A DNA stretch of 64,000 nt, taken from assembly GCA_022570795.1 (NCBI GenBank), contig JAKUDP010000006.1, positions 1,984,001-2,048,000 on the forward strand, given 5' to 3'. A model generated the notes under the pieces. It searched no databases. It was not told the DNA's origin and was given only the letters and a program-made list of their open reading frames with translations. The number at the start of each line of letters is the position of its first letter. Position 1 is the stretch's first letter. Positions 56,591 to 64,000 of this stretch are shown here, in pieces. This DNA comes from Sphaerulina vaccinii (lineage: Eukaryota; Ascomycota; Dothideomycetes; Mycosphaerellales; Mycosphaerellaceae). Made by a program: the position numbers and the translations under genes.

Positions 56591-58144
56591 ATGGCCAGCA
56601 GTGTGTATGTGGTCGATGCGGGCTTCCAGAAGACATTGATCAAAGTGACGCCTGGGACATACTTAAGAGAAGTGCTGGAACAAGCCTGCAAGAAGAAGAA
56701 CTTGAGTCCGGAGAACTACGTGCTCAAAGTCAATGATGGAAAGAAGACTCTAGATCTCTCACAACCTTTCAGGCTGTCAGGCCTGGCATCAGGCGCAAAG
56801 CTGCAACTGGTTCAAGGGAGCAGATCAGCTACTGTGGTTAGTGTCGCACTACAGCTGCCTGAAAGCGAAGGCGGAAAGCGCTTGCAAGACAAGTTCCCCA
56901 GCACGACGACACTATGGCTAGTGTTACGGAAGTTCGAAGACGCCGTAGCTGGAGGAGCTGGACAGAAACTGAACATCACACAACGAGCTACGCCGTCAAA
57001 CGTGGGATCCGGGTCAGGGAGGCTGGAGTACGAGCAACCATGTCTGAATGTGATGGGCCGGACGTTGGAGACTGTTTCCGACTTGCAAAAGACTCTCGCA
57101 CAGATCGGCGTCAGCGGCAGTACGATGATACGATTGACGTACAAGCCAAGCGGGATACCACTCGATGAAGCCTTGACGGACATTGGTCGGTTCTTCACTG
57201 ATGCTGAGAGTCCTGCACAGCCGACCAAGAGTGGCGACGGCGCACACGCTGCTCCAGTGAACGGATCTGCAAGTATACCGGTCGCCACAACGGAGACTCC
57301 AGATGTGCCGCTAGGCGGTGACGCTGGTCAGGATCCTGCTGAGCCACCAGATGTCCCTATGGAGGACGCGCCTACAGCACAGCCTGTCCTGAACGACATG
57401 ATAGCATCATCATCCATAACAGAACAACCCTCACAGCAAGATATCAAGTCCGAACCTGCTCCCTCGAACATTGTCAACGGTATCGCAGTATATCGACCCT
57501 CGAACTCGACCACACCCGCTGCTGCTCTGCTACCTGATGATCCGTCTCTCTATGAGCCCAGCATAGACCAAGCGCGAGCACTACAAGCCTCATTACAGTC
57601 ATATGGCCAGAACAAGCAACTCCTATCAGACAAGGAACTTGAAGAGCAAGAAGCAGCAAAGCAGGCAGAACTATCTCGAATACAGACAGTGACTATTCGT
57701 GTCAAGTATCCTGACCAGTCCATGATCGAAAGACCTATGAAACACACCGAGACGGCCGCAGACTTGTACGCCACAGTTCAGAACACTCTCGCGCAGGCAT
57801 CAGAGCCTTTCGACCTCAGGTACTTTAGCGACAAGAACCAGAATGTGGTGCTACCCAAGAACAGCAACAAGAAACTCATCCGCGACTTCGGCTTTAGAGG
57901 GAAAGTGCTTATTACACTGGTCTGGTCACCTGAGGCCTCGGACCAAGCACGCAAAGGTCCAAGTCTGAAGGAAGAGTATCGAAGTGCAGCTCAGGAATTG
58001 AAGGTCGACCTTGCCACCCAACAGGCGCAGGGGCAGGAAGACCACAAGGCTGCGATGCAGAAGCCTGAGAAGAAGGAGCCTGGCAACAGGGTCTCCACGG
58101 AGGAGAAACTGAAGAAGTTCATGGGATTCGGAAAGAAGAAGTAG
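56591..58144 (+). CDS. UBX-domain protein of the TUG/ASPL family
   Basis: Single exon, 517 residues from ATG 56591. The N-terminus is a TUG-type ubiquitin-like domain (VYVVDAGFQKTLIKVTPGTY, LREVLEQACKKKNLSPENY), followed by a second ubiquitin-like segment (YEQPCLNVMGRTLETVSDLQ), an acidic/Pro-rich linker, a helical region (DPSLYEPSIDQARALQASLQ) and a C-terminal UBX-like domain (TVTIRVKYPDQSMIERP...DLRYFSDKNQNVVLP...GKVLITLVW). TUG/ASPL proteins bind and disassemble the p97/Cdc48 hexamer and act in membrane traffic. Ends in a basic KKFMGFGKKK tail. Confidence 0.9.
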   Translation: MASSVYVVDAGFQKTLIKVTPGTYLREVLEQACKKKNLSPENYVLKVNDGKKTLDLSQPFRLSGLASGAKLQLVQGSRSATVVSVALQLPESEGGKRLQDKFPSTTTLWLVLRKFEDAVAGGAGQKLNITQRATPSNVGSGSGRLEYEQPCLNVMGRTLETVSDLQKTLAQIGVSGSTMIRLTYKPSGIPLDEALTDIGRFFTDAESPAQPTKSGDGAHAAPVNGSASIPVATTETPDVPLGGDAGQDPAEPPDVPMEDAPTAQPVLNDMIASSSITEQPSQQDIKSEPAPSNIVNGIAVYRPSNSTTPAAALLPDDPSLYEPSIDQARALQASLQSYGQNKQLLSDKELEEQEAAKQAELSRIQTVTIRVKYPDQSMIERPMKHTETAADLYATVQNTLAQASEPFDLRYFSDKNQNVVLPKNSNKKLIRDFGFRGKVLITLVWSPEASDQARKGPSLKEEYRSAAQELKVDLATQQAQGQEDHKAAMQKPEKKEPGNRVSTEEKLKKFMGFGKKK

Positions 58145-58582
58145 TCTTCGCCCATCGGTTCGTGAAGATTAGGGCGCCGAGAAGAAGCATTCGCTGCTAG
58201 AGCTTGCAGAAATACTCACTGCAGTCAGCTGCACGGGTATGTGTAACGATGAGACGATCATTTGGCGAGTAATGCATAGCGAGGGCATAGGTTGAGCGAG
58301 CTTGTCGTTTGCAGCATGAAGTATGGACATATGAACATTTCAAGACTTCGTCTCTGCTCGTGTGCAAGCACTGCGCATACTTGGCGACAACAGCAAGTCT
58401 ACCACATTTGGAGCGTGGTATGGCCTTCGACGGCGATCGAGCCCTACCCGCTTCGAAGCTCTCTGCTGAGTAAGATCAGCTTCTGTGATCCTTCTTACGT
58501 CGACAGTCTATATATGCAAGTACAGGAGCCGGAGTGGTATGTCAAAGACTGACCTCTTCACAGTCCCTTACCAACAGCAAGA
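58145..58582. other. Intergenic
   Basis: Nothing supported; presumed promoter of the second alcohol dehydrogenase. Confidence 0.35.
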
Positions 58583-59806
58583 ATGACTGCATTACCAGGC
58601 GAAACCTATCGCCTCGCATTCCCAACTCTACCAGATCTCGAGAATCCTGCATATGTCTCCTACGGCTGTCCACACTCGCAAGCTTGTGCCCATCACGTCA
58701 AGAACACCTACAATGCCAAGCGAGCCTACATAATCGCCTCAACTTCCCTCTCCAAGCAAACAGATGAAGTCGAGAAACTCAAAACCGCACTCGGAGACCT
58801 TTGTGCAGGTGTAAGAATCGGTATAGCGCCTCATACACCTTGGAACGAAGTCCTCGAAACAACACTCGATGCCCAAGCCAAGAATATCGACTGCTTGATA
58901 ACCATCGGTGGAGGATCGCTGGTCGATGGCGCGAAAGCCATTCTGCTCTTTCTCGCAAACAACGTTACCACTATGGAAGGCATTTACAAATTATCAGAAC
59001 ATATTCCAACAGCTGGAGCATCTATGGGAATTCACTCCTCTTCTATCCCAGTGACAGCGCCAACGATGCCGCTGATATGTATCCCTACAACACTCTCAGG
59101 AGGAGAATTCTCCCATTTCGCAGGCGGTACAGACCCGACTACACACCACAAGTTAGTCATGGGCCATCCAACCTGTGGCCCACGTCTCATAATCAACGAT
59201 CCAGCCCTAACAATCACAACCCCCGAATGGGTCTGGCTCTCGACTGGCGTCCGAGCAATCGACCATTCCGTCGAATCCTTCTGTCGCACATCTCCGCCAA
59301 ACGAAGAAGCTGATCGCGCATGTATCGCAGCTTTCAAAGCTATAGTGCCGAATTTGTTGATCACGAAGAAAGCTTGGAGTAACGAAGAAGCCAGGCTGAG
59401 AACTATGCTTGGAGTCAATTCCGTACTTATAATCCTCAAGGTGAAGATCCTACCTGGAGCTTCTCATGGTATCGGCCATCAACTCGGCCCTTTAGGAGTC
59501 GGACATGGCGAAACATCTTGCATCCTGTTACCTTCTGTGATGAAGTGGAAAAAGTCCGTTAATGGCGACAAACAAGAGAAACTTAAAGATATCATGTGGG
59601 AGGATGAGGCTATATCAAACGTTCTCACGCAACGTGGGCTGGGTAGAGATAGTAGTGTTGCTGGTGATGCATTGGATGCGATTTTTAGGGAGTTGGGAAT
59701 GCCTAGGACACTCAAGGAGAAAGGTATTAGTAGGGAGAAGTTTGAGGTTTTAGCAGAGAATAGTTTGAAAGTATGGATGTACGAAGGCGAATCCGAGACC
59801 TGTTAA
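58583..59806 (+). CDS. Second iron-containing alcohol dehydrogenase, C-terminal frameshift
   Basis: Single exon of 407 codons, paralogous to the gene at 3808 across its length (GETYR start, ITIGGGSLVDGAK, IPTTLSGGEFS, GVRAIDHSVE, GASHGIGHQLGPLGVGHGE). It lacks the intron of the first gene. After LAENSLKVW the frame departs from the family: a one-base shift at about 59777 restores WCTKANPRPVKTKEDVLEIL and a stop at 59850-59852, which matches the first gene's ending. Either this allele has a 1-nt indel that replaces the last ~25 residues, or the assembly has an error. The catalytic His motif lies upstream of the break. Confidence 0.85.
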   Translation: MTALPGETYRLAFPTLPDLENPAYVSYGCPHSQACAHHVKNTYNAKRAYIIASTSLSKQTDEVEKLKTALGDLCAGVRIGIAPHTPWNEVLETTLDAQAKNIDCLITIGGGSLVDGAKAILLFLANNVTTMEGIYKLSEHIPTAGASMGIHSSSIPVTAPTMPLICIPTTLSGGEFSHFAGGTDPTTHHKLVMGHPTCGPRLIINDPALTITTPEWVWLSTGVRAIDHSVESFCRTSPPNEEADRACIAAFKAIVPNLLITKKAWSNEEARLRTMLGVNSVLIILKVKILPGASHGIGHQLGPLGVGHGETSCILLPSVMKWKKSVNGDKQEKLKDIMWEDEAISNVLTQRGLGRDSSVAGDALDAIFRELGMPRTLKEKGISREKFEVLAENSLKVWMYEGESETC

Positions 59807-59852
59807 GACGAAGGAGGATGTTTTGGAGATATTGGAGATGTGTGCTGGTTGA

Positions 59853-60281
59853 ACACAGTGACATATGGACGGGGGTAGTGTGTTCCAATATGTCTCTCGC
59901 GAGCAGGATATGGAGGATGGTGATGCATATTTCTTTCAAGTGCTACCTCCATTCTTCCGAATCATGAGTGCTTGCCTACTATCATCATCACGAGTATACG
60001 ATAAAAGTCTTGACCGGAAGGTTGCTTGAAGCTTGACGAGAACAAGCAATACCATCCTTGCCCTCCGGTCTACAACAGCTCACAGCCATACTGGTCGCAA
60101 ACAGGCATGCCCTGCTATGGAGGCACGGCAAGGCATCACCGCCGCCATCCGAACTGCACAACTTCGCGAAAACATGACTTATTAGGTCAAGTACATGCAT
60201 CAGTACAAGATGACTGATCAGATCCTACCATTTGGCTATACACTCATTCCAGCCCCAAATTCACCTCCAACAATCTTCAAT
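59853..60281. other. Intergenic
   Basis: Nothing supported. Confidence 0.35.
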
Positions 60282-61190
60282 ATGCAAGAACAAGAAACCG
60301 TCCTAGTAGTAGGTTCAACAGGCAACATCGGCATCTCCGTAATAATCGCTTCTCTCCGCCAGAACAAAAAAGTCCTAGCAATAGTCAGGAATCAAGACTC
60401 AGCAGAAAAGCTGTTCAAACACGTTGGCACACGGGAAGGAATCACGATTGTAGAAGCAGATGTCACGAGCGATGTAGCTTTGCAAGAAGTTGTGGAGAAA
60501 GTGAAAAGAGGAGAATTACCCGAGTTTCAACATGTTTATACTGCAGGTATGTGTATGAAACGTCGAACGCAGGAGAAGTGGGTCGAAGCTAAGATTGAAG
60601 TGAAGTCGGCGCTTTCACAGCTCAAACGCCATTGTATACTGCTTCACAGGAATATATCCAAGATGCATTAAAGACGACATTGTCGAATTTCAGTATGTAG
60701 TCTAAGTCCTTCATACTTCAACAAACGCTGTCCTGCCTAACACTGATATCTCTTAGATGCATACCGCGCCACAATCCCCTACCTCCTCTCCAAGAACCAC
60801 CCCAATAGCACATTCACCGTAATTTGCGGCTCGAGCCCCGATCTAGGAATCTACGGCGCATTAGGTATTTCTCAAGCACCAGTGATGGCTCTGGGAGCTA
60901 TTGCGTGTCGTGAACTGGCAGGTACGAATGTGAGAGCTAACGAGGTTTATCTTTCGGCTTTGGTGCTGTTCGATGATGAGGCTGAGAAGATGGGTGAAGG
61001 AAAGTGCATCAAAGCGAGTGAATTTGCAAAATGTTATGAGCAGATTCTTTCCAGGCCGGAGATCGATGGATGTCGTGTGAGTGTGTATGGTAAGAAGGAT
61101 TTGGAGGAGTTGGTGTATGAGAAGAGGTTGGAGAAGTGGATGCTTGATATTGAGACACCGACGCTGGGTGAGAACTTCGTTCCGGAGTGA
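60282..61190 (+). CDS. NAD(P)-binding Rossmann (atypical short-chain dehydrogenase) protein
   Basis: Exons 60282-60546, 60621-60692 and 60757-61190, introns GTATGT...TCACAG and GTATGT...TCTTAG, phases matching; 256 residues. The cofactor loop is VLVVGSTGNIGIS; ADVTSDVALQEVVEKV follows and the central region is TASQEYIQDALKTTLSNF...FTVICGSSPDLGIYGALGIS. The catalytic YxxxK of classical SDRs is not found at the expected place: Tyr is followed by GALGIS, with no Lys. It may be a non-catalytic sensor or an NmrA/atypical-SDR-like protein. Confidence 0.75.
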
Positions 61191-61481
61191 GATATTGCGA
61201 AGCGATGATAGCGGTGAATGCGGTTGCACTGTGAGTAAGTCAGCCATGTTGAAATGCAAACGGCATCTTGCGCTGTCCGCGCGCTTGGACCATGCTTTCG
61301 TTTCACTTCAAGCTCACGCTCACGTTTCCATCTCTCACACAGATTAGGCAGGCACTCACCTCCTGCTTCCCAGAGGCCATATATAAAGCCCTCAACCACA
61401 CTTCTTCTTTAACACACCATTGACAACCTCCAGTCATACCAACAACACATGAGCTTGTCGACTACCACTACCACTTGAAGC
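61191..61481. other. Intergenic, short
   Basis: Contains a TATATAA at about 61380 roughly 100 bp upstream of the next start codon, a plausible core promoter. Confidence 0.4.
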
Positions 61482-63995
61482 ATGGCTAACCCTCCCAATA
61501 TGGAGTTGCTGATCCGCAATGTCCAGCTCGAGACTGAGCTCCGCATTGTCAAGGAGCAGCTTGCCATAGCGCACCAGTCTACTCAATACCTGCTTCAACT
61601 TGGCAGCCAGTCCCAATCTAACCTCAGCGCCGGTCACGTCGACAACAGCAGACCACAGCTGCAACTCGCAGCAAGCAACAGAGCCAATCGCGCAGACTCT
61701 GTCATAAGCGCTCTCTCAACAGCAGCTGCTGTCGATGCATCATCCGAGTACGCTGCGCCTGCTCAACTGGTGAACTTCGAGCCAGAGAAGCCACTCCTCG
61801 ACGATGGCGCTGAGGAGACACTCCCCGACACACCAAGCCTCGTGCCTGTCAACCACAGCAGGGCTCGCGAGCCACTTCAAGACTCCATCGCATCCCACCG
61901 CCTCTCCATCGGCTTGGGCATTATCAATGACGACTCCAGGCCAGCCTCCAGCTGCTCCGGACTGTCCAACCGAGCAATCCCAGGCTTGCGCATCAGAAAT
62001 ACAGATGGCACCTCCTATGCAACGCCCACGATTGGCACGACTCCAGAGTCGTCCTTCTCCGGTGTGCCGGCTCCCATTGAGCTCAGCGGTAACGAGCACA
62101 GAAGTATGGCTGGTAAGGCGACGTTCTGGGTGGACATGGAGCCCGAGCAGCTTACGGAGACAATTGCTCGGTATGCCAAAGGCAGCAGACACACACCAGA
62201 GGAGTATCGGACATACTTCGAGGATGTCATTCGTCCTGAATACGAGGAGAAGCAGAAGCGTCTCGCGGCGACTAGAGGTGGTCTGCTCGCGCCATTCAGC
62301 GACTCGAAGGAAGAAGAGCAAGAGCGTGGCCGGACTGCGTCGAGAGAGTTTGAACGAGGAACAGCTGTCATCATTGACTCCAAAGCTGCACAGGCGGAGA
62401 ACCAGGCAGATGATGAAGCCCAGCCAAGCGAGCACGTTGAAGAGGAGCTAGTCGCATTGACGGCTCCAGAGGACGTTCCAGAGGCCGCAAGCCGCGAGCA
62501 GCCTTCGGACATTGGTGTTGACTCCGCGATTGTCGCAGTGCCAGAGACGAGTGAGGAGTCGAAGCTGCCGGCCGTCGGAGACGAGCTAAGCCATATGTTG
62601 AGCAACGGCAACTATGGTCTGTGGACTATGCCGAATGTTCTGGACCAACATGCTAGCATGGAGGCTGAACACGAACGCCATCAGCTCTCTGAGCGGGATA
62701 GTGAGGCGAAGGCCAAGGGTGATGCCGTACAGCCGGACGTGCCAGCAGTGACAACTTCGGAAGAGAAGGTCTCACCAGCTACTACCAGCGCCGAGAGCAG
62801 TTTCGGTGGCTACGTTCCTCCACGACTTTACAACCCAAGCGCTCTCGAGGATGCAATCAACTTACAGAAGGAGTTCAAGAGCTGGGAGCCCACCGGCCGT
62901 GGTCGTGAGCGTCGTGCGCGCGTGTATCTGAATCCAGAGCCGAAACCAGGACTTACAGCACAGCTTCGCCACGCTGATCCTGCATTTCCAGAGCTGATGT
63001 CAAGCCGCCATGCAGTGCTAGGAGAAGGACCGGCAGCAGAAGAGCCAGATTGCCGACCTTATCAGAATGCTCCATACACCACAAGCCCAATGGAGCTCGA
63101 ACATCTCTTCGCTGAGCCCGCAGAAGGCGATCGCAGCCCACACCGCACTGTGCTCATCAGCAACATCCCAGCCAACACCATGCTGATCGACGTCCTGGAC
63201 AGCATCAAAGGCGGCAAAGTCTATTCCGCCATCTTGCTCGACACAGCTGGCATGCGCACCACTCCACCAATCGACACAAACTCCGCCCTGATAACTTTCG
63301 TTTTCGGCCGCCACGCTCGCTTCGCCGCGACCCATCACGACAACGTCCAGCTCCTCCCAACCATCTCTCGCCCCATTCCAGCTCGAGTGATGGTTGACAT
63401 ACTTCAGGACAACCTCAGCCGAGTGCTCTTCGTCTGCGATCCTCAGAAGACAATGACTCCGAAAGACGTCGCTGACCAGCTGATGAGAAACCGAGCGCAG
63501 TATCCGCTCAAGTTCGAATCTGATGGAGAGGTGCCAGGCTTGATGCTTTTCCATTACGCCAGTGTGGCTGAGGCGAAGACTGCTTGGCTGGCGGTCAATC
63601 GCGATCATACGTTCTTCGGTGGAGTGACGAAGGGGTACTACGCTGATCCATGTGGCAAGCCGATTGAGCAAGTCGAGACTGAGGAGGGTCTAGATAAGTT
63701 CGACATTCAGGCTCGAGAGCAATTGGCGTTGGAGAAGAAGCAGGGCGAGGTGCAAGCTGGAGAAGTTCGGGACAAGGGTGTTGATTACAAGAGGACCGCG
63801 ACCCGGACCTTTGTGGATGTGGATGAGGTCGATCTTCAGGCTAGAGAGCCGTTGGCGCTGGAGAAGAAGCAGGCCGAGGGGCGAGCTGGAGAAGTCCAGG
63901 TCAAGCGTGGTGGACACCAGAGGACCGAGACCTGGGGCTTTGAGACCGGCAGCGATGCGAACCGCGAGGAGGAGTCGAGAATGAATGAGGGCTGA
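61482..63995 (+). CDS. Large RRM-like hypothetical protein
   Basis: Single exon, 837 residues. A short N-terminal coiled coil (MELLIRNVQLETELRIVKEQL) is followed by long acidic, disordered sequence with a conserved island (KATFWVDMEPEQLTETIARY...TPEEYRTYFEDVIRPEYEEK). At residues of about 550-700 come two RRM-like modules: RTVLISNIPANTMLIDVLDS...ALITFVFGRHARFAA, then SRVLFVCDPQKTMTPKDVAD. The C-terminus has two repeats of about 45 residues (FDIQAREQLALEKKQGEVQ / VDLQAREPLALEKKQAEGR). It is probably RNA-binding. Widespread type in filamentous fungi but without a known role that I can name. Confidence 0.75.
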   Translation: MANPPNMELLIRNVQLETELRIVKEQLAIAHQSTQYLLQLGSQSQSNLSAGHVDNSRPQLQLAASNRANRADSVISALSTAAAVDASSEYAAPAQLVNFEPEKPLLDDGAEETLPDTPSLVPVNHSRAREPLQDSIASHRLSIGLGIINDDSRPASSCSGLSNRAIPGLRIRNTDGTSYATPTIGTTPESSFSGVPAPIELSGNEHRSMAGKATFWVDMEPEQLTETIARYAKGSRHTPEEYRTYFEDVIRPEYEEKQKRLAATRGGLLAPFSDSKEEEQERGRTASREFERGTAVIIDSKAAQAENQADDEAQPSEHVEEELVALTAPEDVPEAASREQPSDIGVDSAIVAVPETSEESKLPAVGDELSHMLSNGNYGLWTMPNVLDQHASMEAEHERHQLSERDSEAKAKGDAVQPDVPAVTTSEEKVSPATTSAESSFGGYVPPRLYNPSALEDAINLQKEFKSWEPTGRGRERRARVYLNPEPKPGLTAQLRHADPAFPELMSSRHAVLGEGPAAEEPDCRPYQNAPYTTSPMELEHLFAEPAEGDRSPHRTVLISNIPANTMLIDVLDSIKGGKVYSAILLDTAGMRTTPPIDTNSALITFVFGRHARFAATHHDNVQLLPTISRPIPARVMVDILQDNLSRVLFVCDPQKTMTPKDVADQLMRNRAQYPLKFESDGEVPGLMLFHYASVAEAKTAWLAVNRDHTFFGGVTKGYYADPCGKPIEQVETEEGLDKFDIQAREQLALEKKQGEVQAGEVRDKGVDYKRTATRTFVDVDEVDLQAREPLALEKKQAEGRAGEVQVKRGGHQRTETWGFETGSDANREEESRMNEG

Positions 63996-64000
63996 TCCAT

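Overview
This is nuclear DNA of a filamentous ascomycete. Genes are close together, introns are 34-130 nt with GT...AG ends and CTRAC-like branch sites, and the products include a HET-domain protein, many secreted enzymes and an AT-rich block that looks inactivated by repeat-induced point mutation (RIP). The effector-like and plant-wall genes suggest a plant-associated Dothideomycete, but that assignment is a guess.

The main discovery is two tRNA genes, one on each side of a 4.2 kb RIP-degraded element. tRNA-Pro(UGG) (36146-36392, +) is interrupted by three GT-AG spliceosomal-type introns and tRNA-Glu(CUC) (41396-41591, -) by two. Each also carries the ordinary tRNA intron 3' of the anticodon. 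After removing all insertions each gives a perfect 72-nt cloverleaf. I know of no description of spliceosomal introns inside nuclear tRNA genes.

Layout. 1-8 kb: a partial single-pass membrane protein, a coiled-coil protein, an iron-type alcohol dehydrogenase, a six-cysteine secreted effector candidate, and a nucleoside-phosphorylase protein whose C-terminus resembles a STING cyclic-dinucleotide-binding domain. 8-18 kb: GH36 alpha-galactosidase, a GT2 polysaccharide synthase, an S28 serine peptidase and a six-exon Thr-rich secreted protein. 18-24 kb: a small mitochondrial-type protein directly followed by UMP kinase, a HET protein and a heme-thiolate peroxygenase. 24-27.5 kb: intergenic minisatellites. 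27.5-34 kb: GMC oxidoreductase, GH10 xylanase, a Kex2-type repeat peptide precursor and a sugar transporter. 36-41.6 kb: the split tRNAs and the RIP element. 43-54 kb: lineage-type hypotheticals (Cys-rich, His-rich/LEA-like, C2H2, F-box). 54-64 kb: thioredoxin-PITH protein, a second short-ORF/long-ORF tandem (66-aa membrane protein then TUG-UBX protein), a second Fe-alcohol dehydrogenase with a C-terminal frameshift, a short-chain dehydrogenase-like protein and a large RRM-like protein.

Functionally the left half is rich in extracellular carbohydrate, protein and redox enzymes. No biosynthetic cluster with a backbone enzyme is visible. Exon structures were worked out by eye from splice sites and reading-frame continuity.
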